Shown: piece after piece, positions 34,901 to 42,889 of the stretch
How positions within the stretch are numbered: position 1 is the stretch's first letter
Layout: each line of letters begins with the position of its first letter
Assembly: GCA_038496445.1 (NCBI GenBank)
Contig: JALMLS010000179.1
Coordinates: 1-64,000 of the forward strand
Direction of reading: 5' to 3'
Origin: Trichosphaerium sp. ATCC 40318
Lineage: Eukaryota; Discosea; Flabellinia; Trichosidae
DNA: 64,000 bases
Notes under the pieces: model-generated
Seen by the model: the letters and a program-made list of their open reading frames with translations, nothing else
The model's database searches: none
What the model was told of the DNA's origin: nothing
Position numbers and translations under genes: made by a program

Positions 34901-37900
34901 AAAGACAGTATCTTCAATACTTGTCGTTATGCAGAACCTTAATGCTTTGGCGGAGAACCCTACAAACCGTAAGCCAAAACCTGAGGATGAAGAAAACGAT
35001 GATATGGAAGAAGAAGCTGAAGAAACTGCTCACTTCCAAAGAAGTAATAAGCACTTTATTCGTGCATTCAAAAAGATCAACGTATCTAGAATAATCGCTC
35101 TTGTGACAGAGTTAAATAGTCAAGTGGTACGTAGTTTTACAAATCCTGTTCTTGCGCGACTTGATTGCTAACGTATCTTGTCTTCAGAGCGCATTTGCAA
35201 CAGATAGTTGGTCAGACTGTCTCATTCGTAAGAAAGTTCTTAATGTATGTGCTGGACAGATGAGAAGGCTATACCCTCTCTTAAGGCAGATACAACGGAT
35301 ACAACAAATGTTCTTGTATCATTTCTCAGCCTATCACCGAGCTGTACGTTTATCACTCTTGGTTTATTTTTCTTTCAACAAAAAAAAAGGAGCAATCGCT
35401 CGCCGACTACCTCCTCCCTCTTTGCAACTTGATGATTTATGTTTCAAGAAGTTCTTTGATTAATGCCACACGCCTAATAAACGTGATGGTTGCAATATAT
35501 AGGCCCACGCTGATGCAAAAAAAACACTTTTTTTTTTATTGTGTTTGAATGAAGGCATGTCTATTGACACTTCATTTCTAGAGCGCAAAGTTTACGTACA
35601 TCTTGTCACGTATTGTGTTGGTCATTTACAAGAATGGTTATTGCATACCTGTCGAGGAAGAACAAATGGAACCTAGTGACATGGTACGACATCTTTTTTT
35701 AAAGTGCAAACTCTTTTATAAAAATCACGCCACAGCTCATCGAAATTGCTTTGTTATTTCGATTGAATGTTGGTGTATAACTTAATGATGTCTAAACGTA
35801 TTAGTCGCATCAAATAACCCGTGTTGCACATTTTCCTTTCTGATTTCAAAAAAAAACTTCAATTCTCTTTACTTTTATGCTTGAGTTCGAAATATTGACT
35901 TTTTTAAAGCTTGGTGATGGTACCGGCCTTGGTGAAGGTGAAGGTATGGAAGACATCTCCGATAAACGCCAAGATCTTGAATTGGATGACTTCAATGATG
36001 AACAAGAAATGCAACCAGACAAAGCACCAGAACAAGTCGAAAATGGGCTTGAAATGGACGAAGATTTTGGCGGCACTGAACACGACTTCGAACCCGATGA
36101 TAACCCTGATGAAGAAGACGATGAGGAACAATCCATGTCTGAAGAGATGGGCGAACTCGATCCTGATAAGGAAGAGATTGTCGATGAGAAAATGTGGGAC
36201 AGTGACGATGAGGATGATGACGGTAAAGAAAATGAAGATGAGAAATACGAGAAAGATGCACCTGTTGATAACCAAGGCGAACAAGAGGATGAGATCCGCG
36301 CTAAAGAGGAAGACGAGAAAAACAACAACGATGGCGACACTGATAAAGAAAAGCCAATGGAAGGACAAGACGACGGCCTCGATGATATGGAGGGCGACGA
36401 TGATGATTTTCTTGCCTCTGATGACGACTCTGATTCAAGTGAAGCCGGTGAAGCACCTGAGTATGAAGATACCGTGGAAGATAACTTCCATGTTCCTCCA
36501 CGACCTGAAGAGGATGTCTTTGACCTCGACGATATGGAACTTGACGATGAAGATATGGAAGACGACGAGAATGAAGAAAATGCTCCACCTGATGAACTAC
36601 CCGATGATATGGTCGGAGAGTTCCCAGAAATCGATGAGGAAGAAGAAGAACAAGGCAAAGGCGACGATGAAGATGATCAAGAAGGTCAAGGCGGCGAAGA
36701 AGAAAAAGAAGCCGACGGAGCTGACGAAGATGATATGGAAATCGAAGACAAAGAAACTGAACAACGCGAGGGAGGTGAAGTCGAAGACGAAGCCGACAAT
36801 CAAGATCAAAGCGATGAAGATTCTGAAGAGGAAGAACCTCTAGCTGCTCCTCAACAGCACTTTGAAGAGGAGGAGAAAGAAGAGGAAGTCAAAACTCTCG
36901 GTGTTGAAGAGAACACTGGAAAAGAATCCGCCAATGTTGAGGTATGTATTTTTTTTCTCATTTTTTTCTTGTTTGTCAGCGCATTGTAGCGCTTCTTTTG
37001 TTGTTTATGATTACACAAAACAAACCTTTAAGACGGGATGTCTGATTTTAAGTGATTGTACTTTTATTATGAACTCAACAACGTAAAAAGAAACTCTTTG
37101 TATTCTTTTGAAGTTTGAAGAGTGTTTTATTGATGTTCTTCTTTCTTAGTTCCTTGGAGAGCAAGATGATGATAAACCAGATGAAGAAGATAAGCAACAG
37201 CTCGATCAGCAGGAGCGCAATGCACAGGAGCAAGACCGTCTTGATACAAAAGATGAGAATGCAACTGATGAAGGTCAAACTGAAAAAGAAGCCCAAGAGG
37301 AAGACACAGACCCAAACCCTATGCGGTGCGTTGTCTTGCTTGCTTGTAAAAAAAAATTCAAAAAAAAAACCAAAACCTTCAATCTACATGACGATTTTTA
37401 TTCAAGACGGGGATGATCTGCTGATTATAACTAGAATCCTGATAGATTTATTTTTTCTCAACTTTTTTTTTGAAAATAGTTTTTTGTTGTGCGTTAGTTC
37501 TAAGTATTTTAAAGGTCTCTTGGTGATGCTCTTAAGCACTGGAAGAATAAATTAAATGTTGAAGATCCAAAAGATAGTAATGAGAATGAAAAAGAAGAAA
37601 ATCAAGATGATGAGGCACCTGAAGAAGGTGAAGAACAAGAACCTGATCAAGATAAACTTTATGAGTTTATTCTTGATAATGAAAAGACCGTTGAAGATGC
37701 TCAAGTACTTAAAGAAGCATTGGAAGACCAAGCAAAGGAACAACAAGAAGACTTGGAAAAAATGGAAGAAGACTTCATGAATGATGACGAAGAAGAAGGT
37801 GATGATGGTGAAGAAAACGTCACTGATAAAAAAGAAGAAAAGAAACCAAATGACGAAAAAGAAGATGAAGAAAATGATAATCAAGCCAAAGGAAGCAAGA

Positions 37901-39603
37901 AAAAACATCCTACGTACGCAACGTTTTACCCGCGATTTTTTCGTCGTTACTCTTCTTTTTTTTGTTTTCGCAATGATGCCTGGCGTACCTTTGCGTATGC
38001 CGCCCCAGTCATAAGGTCTGTTGACGAGAACACTCCCACTCTTAGCACAAATCAAAAAAAAAGAAATTGAATTTTTAAAACACATTGCTGTTCAGCTTTG
38101 ACTAATTGTTTAATTCTCCAGTGGTTCATTATACGATGACGAAATGGATGTTGATAAAGACAAAGACCAAGACAAGAAAGCTGCAGGTGGTGACGAAGAA
38201 GATAAACTCGACGAAGATGATGACATTGAAATGCAAGACGCTGATGTTGATCAACATACATCAACAGGACTGGACATGCTTGATATAATGGAAGACCATG
38301 AACACATAGTGAGCAAGGAAGTTCTTACATACGAAGACTATGAACGTATTCGCTTCGATCTAGAGAAGCTACTTGGTGTTTGGCGTCGTGATGTCACTGC
38401 GTTCCGTAAAGGCCAAGTACTTTGGCGTAATTTGGTTCACACCACTGCTCCATTTGCTGCCAGCCTTTGTGAACAACTTCGATTAATTTTGGAGCCTACA
38501 CAACGATCTCGTCTAACTGGCGATTATCGTACTGGAAAACGCCTCAATATGAGAAAACTCATACCGTTTATTGCCAGTAACTTCCGTAAAGATAAGATTT
38601 GGTTGCGCCGAGATCGTCCAAAGCAACGATTCTATCAAGTACGCAAACAACACAAAAACTCCAAATTCTTCTTTTTTTTTTCCTTCAAAACCAGTTTTTC
38701 GCAATGATGCCTGGCGTACCTTTGCGTATGCCGCCCCAGTCATAAGGTCTGTTGACGAGAACACTCCCACTCTTAGCATAAATCAAAAAAACAAACTCAA
38801 AAATTTCGAGCTGTTTTTTTGGATCGTTTTACTTACGTTATACAACAGATTATGATTGGTGTTGATGACTCTAAGTCAATCAAAAATACTGGTGCAAGTG
38901 AGCTTCTGACTATGTCAGTCGCTTTAATCACTGGTGCAATGACACGACTTCAAGTCGGTCAGATTGGTCTTATGAAGTTTGGAGAGTTCCCACAGCTCCT
39001 ACATCCATTCAATGTGCCTTTCAGTGATGAAAGAGCATCTTTGATACTCTCTCGACTCACTTTTGAACAAACCCAAACCAATATGCACAACTTCCTTTCA
39101 AACGCAATTCAGACTCTTGAATTGTCTAGAGGTGAAGCTCATGCTATGGCTGCTGATACAAAACAGATCTTGTTTGTTGTTTCTGATGGTAAATTCGGAG
39201 ACGCTCGCGCTGATATTAAGAAATGGGTCAGAAGGTATGTTCTTGAATCTCATAGACTTTTTCCCGAGTTTTTTTTGGTAGAAAATCTTGTTTTCGCCCA
39301 AGTACTTTTGTTCAACTACGCAGTGTTGTTTTCGTTATTAATATCGTTGTTAGAGCGAGTGAAAGCAATATCTTTGTTGTATTCATCATCATTGATGTGC
39401 GTAGTGATCCTGCTGAGACGATTTTGAAATGGCAAGATGTTGTTATTGAGATTGATCCAGTAACTAAGATGCCTAACCCAGTCGTTTCAATGTATATGGA
39501 CAAGTTCCCGTTCCCATACTACGTGCTTGTTAGACAAGTCAAAAACTTGCCAGAAATCCTTGCTGACGCTATTCGCCAGTGGTTTGAACTCACTGTAAGG
39601 TGA
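16913..39603 (+). CDS. MDN1: Midasin, giant six-AAA ATPase of 60S ribosome assembly; intronic snoRNA host
   Basis: Midasin/Rea1 is the dynein-like AAA machine that strips Ytm1 and Rsa4 from pre-60S particles in nucleolus and nucleoplasm. About 43 exons add to about 16.5 kb (about 5,500 aa, between yeast Rea1 and human MDN1). All six P-loops are seen in order: GVTGSGKTAL (18480), GETGTGKT (19925), GPTSSGKTS (21550), GDTGTGKTT (22995), GSPGVGKTS (24550), GPTASGKTM (25580). Walker B motifs include LLDEINLAS, VLDELNLAPSE and FLIDEISLAE; AAA6 has VVLDNVNL without the Glu, as usual in this family. A long helical linker (26.6-35.7 kb), an Asp/Glu-rich domain (35.9-38.25 kb) and a C-terminal MIDAS (VWA) domain with DDSKS (38.87 kb) follow, ending at TGA 39601. 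Introns are 51-281 nt, mostly GTACG..AG; one exon is only 35 nt (29770-29804). Long introns carry snoRNAs, listed separately. Confidence 0.97.
17963..18037 (+). ncRNA. Box C/D snoRNA, MDN1 intron 4
   Basis: Perfect C box ATGATGA (17970-17976), C'-like GTGAGAG, D box CTGA (18028-18031); a TTTT upstream can pair with AAAA downstream. The candidate guide before D (ATTCATCCAT) matches only six contiguous bases of a conserved LSU segment (AUGGAU), so no target is assigned. Confidence 0.7.
18905..18970 (+). ncRNA. H/ACA snoRNA hairpin, predicted SSU rRNA pseudouridine guide, MDN1 intron 6
   Basis: Lower stem CCACGGAU/AUCUGUGG (8 bp), a pocket with AAAAUU on the 5' side and GCCGCA on the 3' side, and an upper stem closing on CAUG/CAUG. 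The box AAAAUCA (18964-18970, fits ANANNA) starts 15 nt below the pocket. The pocket predicts the target UGCGGC-UU-AAUUU, which is in the conserved SSU rRNA stretch 'CCUGCGGCUUAAUUUGAC'; the isomerised U corresponds, by my recollection of yeast numbering, to Psi1181 made by snR85. A second hairpin with ACA at 19031-19033 may complete the RNA. Confidence 0.72.
19379..19453 (+). ncRNA. Box C/D snoRNA with two overlapping LSU guides, MDN1 intron 7
   Basis: C box ATGATTA (19384-19390), D' CTGA (19410-19413), C' GTGATTA (19419-19425), D CTGA (19447-19450), ACC/GGT flanks. The guide before D (AUCACCAAGAUCU) pairs over 13 bp, one of them G-U, with the conserved LSU stretch AGAUCUUGGUGGU. The guide before D' (CUACUACU) pairs 8 bp with the adjoining GGUAGUAG. 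All four boxes are near perfect. Confidence 0.88.
21099..21175 (+). ncRNA. Box C/D snoRNA, LSU guide, copy A, MDN1 intron 11
   Basis: C box ATGATTA, inner CTGA, C' GTGATTG, terminal D-like ATGA; terminal stem AGAC/GTCT. The segment UUUAAGACGGG pairs 11 bp (one G-U) with the conserved LSU stretch CCCGUCUUGAAA. A second copy lies at 36998-37081 with nearly the same core but a different terminal stem. Confidence 0.82.
22205..22283 (+). ncRNA. 79-nt intronic RNA with LSU P-loop complementarity, copy 1 of 6
   Basis: First of six identical 79-nt elements in MDN1 introns. Starts CGCAATGATGCC (C-box-like ATGATGC) and ends CTCTTAGCA. The internal UGCCGCCCCAGUCA pairs over 14 bp (one G-U) with the conserved LSU rRNA P-loop helix stretch UGACUGGGGCGGUA, the region guided by yeast snR67 and human U31 as I recall. 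GGCGTAC/GTATGCC can form a local hairpin. A clean CTGA D box is missing, so the class (C/D-like) is inferred from the antisense element. Confidence 0.8.
22469..22542 (+). ncRNA. Box C/D snoRNA, copy 1 of 2, MDN1 intron 13
   Basis: Terminal stem ATAAA/TTTAT directly flanks C box ATGATTA and D box CTGA; inner CTGA (D') and TGTGAGC (C') are present. The 74-nt sequence is repeated at 31410-31483. Guides CGGCGAACTG and AAGAACTTGAT have no target I recognise. Confidence 0.85.
22835..22913 (+). ncRNA. H/ACA-type snoRNA hairpin, LSU pseudouridine guide, copy 1 of 2, MDN1 intron 14
   Basis: Lower stem GGG-AUAU/AUAU-G-CCC, pocket CCAGCU (5') and CGUUA (3'), upper stem CCCCU..AGGGG continuing into UGAC/GUCA. 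The pocket predicts the target AACG-UG-AGCUGG, present in the conserved LSU stretch GGAACGUGAGCUGGGU; the U is the position I recall as yeast Psi2944 (snR37). The expected ACA position, 14 nt below the pocket, reads AAA in AAAATCTAAG. Only one hairpin is conserved between copies. Confidence 0.85.
24039..24319 (+). other. Longest MDN1 intron (281 nt) with inverted repeats, no RNA assigned
   Basis: Contains UCCGG-C-AGAC..GUCU..CCGGA (24098-24164), the palindrome GTAGTTAACTAC, and CUCACGACC..GGUCAUGAG followed at once by ACA (about 24190-24222). By length it should hold an snoRNA; the hairpin plus ACA hints at H/ACA, but pocket distances do not fit. Confidence 0.35.
28307..28385 (+). ncRNA. 79-nt LSU P-loop antisense RNA, copy 2 of 6
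   Basis: Identical to 22205-22283 in all 79 positions, in MDN1 intron 22. Preceded by TTCAAAAACCAGTTTTT, which it shares with copy 6; followed by CAAATCAAAAAA. Confidence 0.8.
28723..28801 (+). ncRNA. H/ACA-type snoRNA hairpin, LSU pseudouridine guide, copy 2 of 2
   Basis: Identical core to 22835-22913 (same lower stem, pocket, upper stem and AAAATCTAAG tail) in MDN1 intron 23. The flanks differ, so the conserved unit is the hairpin plus about 8 nt on each side. Confidence 0.85.
29173..29249 (+). ncRNA. Box C/D snoRNA, MDN1 intron 24
   Basis: Perfect C box GATGATGA (29182-29189) and D box CTGA (29238-29241) inside a 6-bp terminal stem TTTAAA/TTTAAA. An inner CTGT may be D'. Candidate guide ACTATTGCATC; target unknown. 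Confidence 0.83.
29630..29705 (+). ncRNA. Box C/D snoRNA, MDN1 intron 25
   Basis: C box GTGATGA (29636-29642) and D box CTGA (29697-29700) inside the terminal stem ATTTA/TAAAT. Inner TTGA may be D'. Guide before D is AACCCATATTTCG; no target recognised. Confidence 0.83.
29874..29943 (+). ncRNA. Box C/D snoRNA, MDN1 intron 26
   Basis: C box ATGATTA and D box CTGA inside the 6-bp stem TTTATA/TATAAA; inner CTGATGC supplies D' and possibly C'. Follows the 35-nt exon 29770-29804. Guides GCTAGGTCAGA and AACTTCATTG; no target recognised. Confidence 0.82.
30695..30822 (+). ncRNA. Two-hairpin H/ACA snoRNA, MDN1 intron 27
   Basis: Hairpin 1: lower stem GCAC/GUGC, pocket AAGAUAA and GCGAUAC, and a 10-bp upper stem CUUGUACGUG/CACGUACGAG. 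H box AUAGUA (30749-30754) lies 15 nt below the pocket. Hairpin 2: GCAAG/CUUGC with an imperfect apical stem, then UUCU and ACA (30817-30819) plus 3 nt. This is the textbook hairpin-H-hairpin-ACA layout. Targets are not assigned. Confidence 0.75.
31410..31483 (+). ncRNA. Box C/D snoRNA, copy 2 of 2, MDN1 intron 28
   Basis: Same 74-nt sequence as 22469-22542, including terminal stem and boxes, with unrelated flanks. Confidence 0.85.
32029..32107 (+). ncRNA. 79-nt LSU P-loop antisense RNA, copy 3 of 6
   Basis: Identical to copy 1, in MDN1 intron 30. The upstream flank (CGTTTACCT) differs from the other copies. Confidence 0.8.
34704..34782 (+). ncRNA. 79-nt LSU P-loop antisense RNA, copy 4 of 6
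   Basis: Identical to copy 1, in the MDN1 intron between 34649 and about 34883; followed by TAAATCAAAAAG. Confidence 0.8.
35421..35519 (+). ncRNA. Box C/D snoRNA, long form, MDN1 intron 36
   Basis: Terminal stem TTTGCA/TGCAAA encloses C box TTGATGA (35429-35435) and D box CTGA (35510-35513); inner TTGA and GTGATGG fit D' and C'. Guide before D is TATAGGCCCACG; target unknown. Confidence 0.8.
35727..35783 (+). ncRNA. H/ACA-type snoRNA hairpin, MDN1 intron 37
   Basis: Lower stem ACGCCA/UGGUGU, pocket CAGCUC and UGAAUGU, upper stem AUCGAAAU/AUUUCGAU (8 bp). AUA (a known ACA variant) sits 14 nt below the pocket. The predicted target AUUCA-UN-GAGCUG is not one I recognise. Confidence 0.68.
36998..37081 (+). 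ncRNA. Box C/D snoRNA, LSU guide, copy B, MDN1 intron 38
   Basis: Same core as 21099-21175 with two or three substitutions; the guide UUUAAGACGGG is unchanged. The terminal stem is different, TTGTTG/CAACAA, so pairing is kept although the sequence changed. Confidence 0.83.
37381..37448 (+). ncRNA. Box C/D snoRNA, LSU guide, MDN1 intron 39
   Basis: Terminal stem AATCTA/TAGATT, C box ATGACGA (37388-37394), inner CTGA, D box CTGA (37439-37442). UUCAAGACGGG (37401-37411) is perfectly complementary over 11 nt to the conserved LSU stretch CCCGUCUUGAA, the same site as the 21099/36998 family but in an otherwise unrelated RNA. Confidence 0.85.
37969..38047 (+). ncRNA. 79-nt LSU P-loop antisense RNA, copy 5 of 6
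   Basis: Identical to copy 1, in MDN1 intron 40; followed by CAAATCAAAAAA. Confidence 0.8.
38700..38778 (+). ncRNA. 79-nt LSU P-loop antisense RNA, copy 6 of 6
   Basis: Identical to copy 1, in MDN1 intron 41. Shares the upstream TTCAAAACCAGTTTTT with copy 2, suggesting one was copied from the other. Confidence 0.8.
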
Positions 39604-40902
39604 AGATAAAACTCTAAAACACAATTTTGTAGAGTAGCATAAAACAACGCAAAAAACATGCTAAACTGAAACCTTGTACTTTAAACCAAATAAAAAGGGT
39701 TTACTACCTAATTATGATATTTGAAAAACTTTTTTTTGCCAGAAAAGTTTGTCGATTGTTACTGTGAATACCTTACTATTGTGTTATGTATGAAATAGTC
39801 AAAGGGCTATGCAGGAGTGCAGTAGCGAGTTTTACGAACAAGTAGCCACTTGATGCAAAAGTAGAGTAGTGACACTACAAGTCTATGTTGTTTAAACTGC
39901 AGCAGTTCAACTGCCAGGTAAGGCAGTCCTTCCGAAAAGATTAATACGATTTTCGGAAAACCTTGTACCCCAAGACATCACTTTGTTGGTGCAGGAAAAC
40001 TAGTGCACAATATGAAGGGTGGTTACGAATTATGACGCACTATCTTCTAATTTCCGAAAGACTCAGCGTTCGCTTTTTGGAATATACGAAAACCAATAGA
40101 CCCCTTCTCAATAGGTTATAAAGACGCTTAGAGTATTACCGGATATTCTGTAAAACGACCTTCTAGATACTCAAATTTACTAAAATAGAAAGAGCGGAAA
40201 GAGTACACGTTGGTCAAAAGTCGCATAATATTTATAGTATCACAAAGGACAAAGCGTAAGTTCCAGCGGACGAAGACTGCTAGTACCCCCTCTACACATA
40301 CTTTACAAAGTAAAAGCTACACTATTCGATGTGGTTCATCTCTGTCTTCCTTATTGTTGCCCTACAAGCTCAATAATAGTGCTAGAGACACCTCTTATAC
40401 AAGGTGATTCAATAGCGCTAACCTCTTTTTGTTAACACGGTACGGAAGGGTGTTATTCCGTGTTTTTCTTTTTTTGCAATAATATGGTTCTAGAGTCACT
40501 GACAGTTTGTTTTGTTGTAGGAGTAATGTACCGTGTTGATTACAAGCTGATTTACGCTTTATGAGATGTTTCACAGTAGCTTTGACGGAAAATACCGTCT
40601 AAACGTATTTATTATGTCCAAAACAGTTTGAATAGTGCTTATCGAATAAAGTTGTATTGTTCTGGATCCAAAAAGCCTATTTTAGCCAAGAGTCGCTATT
40701 TTCATTTTTTCAAAAAACCGAAGCGACAAAGATTGTGCATTTTCTCTTACAATAAAACTTGTTCCCGCAAGCTATCAGTTGGATACCTATTCACTTCGCA
40801 ATAATACAACGTTGATGTGTAGGAAAATTGAAAACTGTTAGCTTCTTCGAGATACGCTTGTCGCTCTTGGTAACTATCACTCGTTGGTGCACTTAACTCA
40901 GG
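39604..40902. other. Non-coding region downstream of midasin
   Basis: No supported gene. The only structure noted is a 9-bp inverted repeat TTCCGAAAA/TTTTCGGAA with an 11-nt loop at 39930-39958. Confidence 0.5.
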
Positions 40903-41165
40903 TTGGCAGGAGTTAGTGATGTAATAGTCGTGAACGGTATCATTGATGAAGAGCACAAGGGTGGAATACCAACTGTAATTTGCGTTGATTGCAAAAATGT
41001 CAATGGTGAATTTGAAGGTAAATACAAATTTTGGGATTACGGGAAGCAAGTTGTTCCTTTTATGTTGCTGGTAAAAGAAAGAGGTTTACAAGTAAAAGGT
41101 ATCATCTTACTTGCCAAGAAAAAAAGTTTACTAGCAACCCATCACCTCAATATGGTTCAATAAAA
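40903..41165 (+). pseudogene. Decayed YwqK/MORN-like repeat fragment
   Basis: Repeat text VNGEFEGKYKFWDYGKQ in one frame continues as FYVAGKRKRFTSKRY in another from about 41035, so a frameshift lies between. The 'NGxxxGxxxxWxxxGK' spacing is that of YwqK/MORN-type repeats, as in the intact gene at 42890-44286. No start or stop consistent with a gene. Confidence 0.55.
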
Positions 41166-41287
41166 TCGAAGAAGGAGTATCTACACTTTTATTTATTGTT
41201 GAAAGTACAAAACCGACAATGTGACTTGAGTCCTTCAATCCTATTCCTTGCTGTAATGTACTTGAGCAGGTTCATCTCCTGCTAGAA

Positions 41288-41604
41288 TCACATACTCGTT
41301 TTAGTGAAAGTGAGAACACGAGAACGGATTTCCGTTGCTTGAGTTTCAATAGTAAATCCGTTGGAATGAAAGAACTTTATCGCAAATATATCATAGTATC
41401 TATGTATAGCTGCATGCTTTGGCTTGATACCAGAAATAACGTGTTTTCCATTCTTTGGGTCGTATGTAATTTTGAGTTTTTTAGTATCAATAAAAACTTC
41501 ATGTTGTGTTTTGTTAAAGAATTCTCGAAATTCAGCCACAAATTGCTCAATATAAGACTTTGTGTCACCATAAAGAATTATAGTTTCTCCGAATCTATGT
41601 ATAA
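41288..41604 (-). CDS. Unrecognised terminal exon or gene remnant
   Basis: An open frame of about 105 codons ending at 41288, entered from a possible acceptor near 41604, reads GDTKSYIEQFVAEFREFFN, DTKKLKITYDPKNG, IHRYYDIFAIKFFHSNGF. The amino-acid composition looks protein-like, but no upstream exon or start was found and I know no family for it. It may be a remnant. Confidence 0.3.
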
Positions 41605-41619
41605 ATGTTAGAGATACAA

Positions 41620-42423
41620 ACCGTTAAAAAGCAGGGAAGTAGTAAGTGGTATTTTTGAGCGCAATCACAAACAAAAAAAAGCGATTGTTGTGCCAATGAG
41701 GGGATAGCACTACTTTTGGACAATTGAAGCCACAATAGACCAAGAAATGTGCTGTTGTATGTAAAATGCGTGTGCTTTACGGCAACAAATCACGTGATTT
41801 TCTTCCGCGACCCAGTTTTGCGAAAAGTAGTGCATACCCCTTGGTACTACTGCTGTAGACTAAAAAAATAATGTAATAATGTAAAAACGCTTCAAACGCA
41901 GTTTGAGGCTGGTTTGGCTTCTAGTAGAGTGTAATAATACATACGAACACATAATCACCTCTGGTGCTACCTCCATCGTTGTCAAGGCGAAAAGTGGGTG
42001 AAAGTCAAGTTGGTCTTGGGTTTTAAAAAGGGTTCAACGGGCTTTCACTGATTGTGTGCGGGTCTTAAACTTTGTGTGGAGATTGGGCTTGAAGCAAAAG
42101 CTTCCAGCTAGCATTCTCAAACAATGAGTATTACCCCAATTTGAATACTACCAGAATTCGAATACAACATAAGAAAACTAGAACATAACATTGACTTTGA
42201 GGTATTCTGCCTAGGGTATATGAGCTATTAATGTAACTCGTTGAGTACATAGTGCACAACAAGCACACGAACATTGGTGCCTGTGTACTCAAAGTGGAGC
42301 GGCATTGAAAAAAGCATGATAAAGTGGCATTTTTTGAGTCAATCACATCGTCTACTTGAAAACGTATGCTGACTACCTTAAATAGAGTCATGTGCTACTA
42401 TTATATGACATGTGGTAACGTAA
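41620..42423. other. Non-coding region
   Basis: No supported gene; short open frames on the minus strand (42131-42391) lack family features. Confidence 0.45.
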
Positions 42424-42545
42424 GTTCCATTTCACAGATAAACTGTTGTATTTCAGGTGGCTGTGACAAAGCAAGGAAGTGTCGTACAAGCTGATGTTGC
42501 TTCATCTACTTGCATACCGAAGGCTGAATTAAAGAGTGGGAACTC
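42424..42545 (-). pseudogene. Decayed copy of the N-terminal part of the neighbouring repeat gene
   Basis: On the minus strand, SQPPEIQQFICEMEL matches SLPPEIQQCICEMER of the gene at 42890-44286, and the DNA around 42424-42470 is close to 43780-43820. No open frame beyond the match. Confidence 0.6.
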
Positions 42546-42889
42546 ACTTTTAGCTGCAGCAGTAAGTGCAGTGTATCTCGATCTTTTTTGTTGTATGCAA
42601 AGCACGGGGCAACCCATTAGTTAACCTACCAGTGAAGTATTTATGGTGCAACGAAGGAACTCACAGCACAGTATCTGAAGGTACAAAACACAACAAAAAA
42701 AAGTAAGATATAACAAAAGAGAAAAGAGACTGTTTACAGAATAGTATAAAAGTATACTTCTATTTATTTCTGTTACCTCCCAGTGATATAAATGAAGTGT
42801 AGATATATTTTATCGATTTGATGAGTTTGTTATAGTTCTCCAAACTGTTCACGTGCATTGAGTAAATAGCTGTCAAAGAAACAAAAGCA

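Noticed and set aside
35846-36843. Long open frames antisense or frame-shifted to the midasin acidic domain (Ser-rich minus-strand frame, Lys/Met-rich plus-strand frame)
   Set aside because: Shadows of the GAA/GAT-rich Asp/Glu coding sequence; the true frame joins flanking midasin exons.
22205-38778. Regular identical repeats suggesting a CRISPR-like array or introner (mobile intron) burst
   Set aside because: Copies are far apart with unrelated spacers that are exons, in a eukaryotic gene. The surrounding intron sequences differ, so whole introns were not copied; the unit is the RNA element.
22181-38855. A recurring peptide in several reading frames (NDAWRTFAYAAPVIRSVDEN) at six places, looking like a shared protein module
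   Set aside because: It is the translation of the 79-nt intronic RNA element; every copy lies between a GTACG-type donor and an AG acceptor and is spliced out of the midasin frame.
40747-41049. 100-codon minus-strand frame
   Set aside because: Lies opposite the decayed repeat fragment at 40903-41165 and has no family features.
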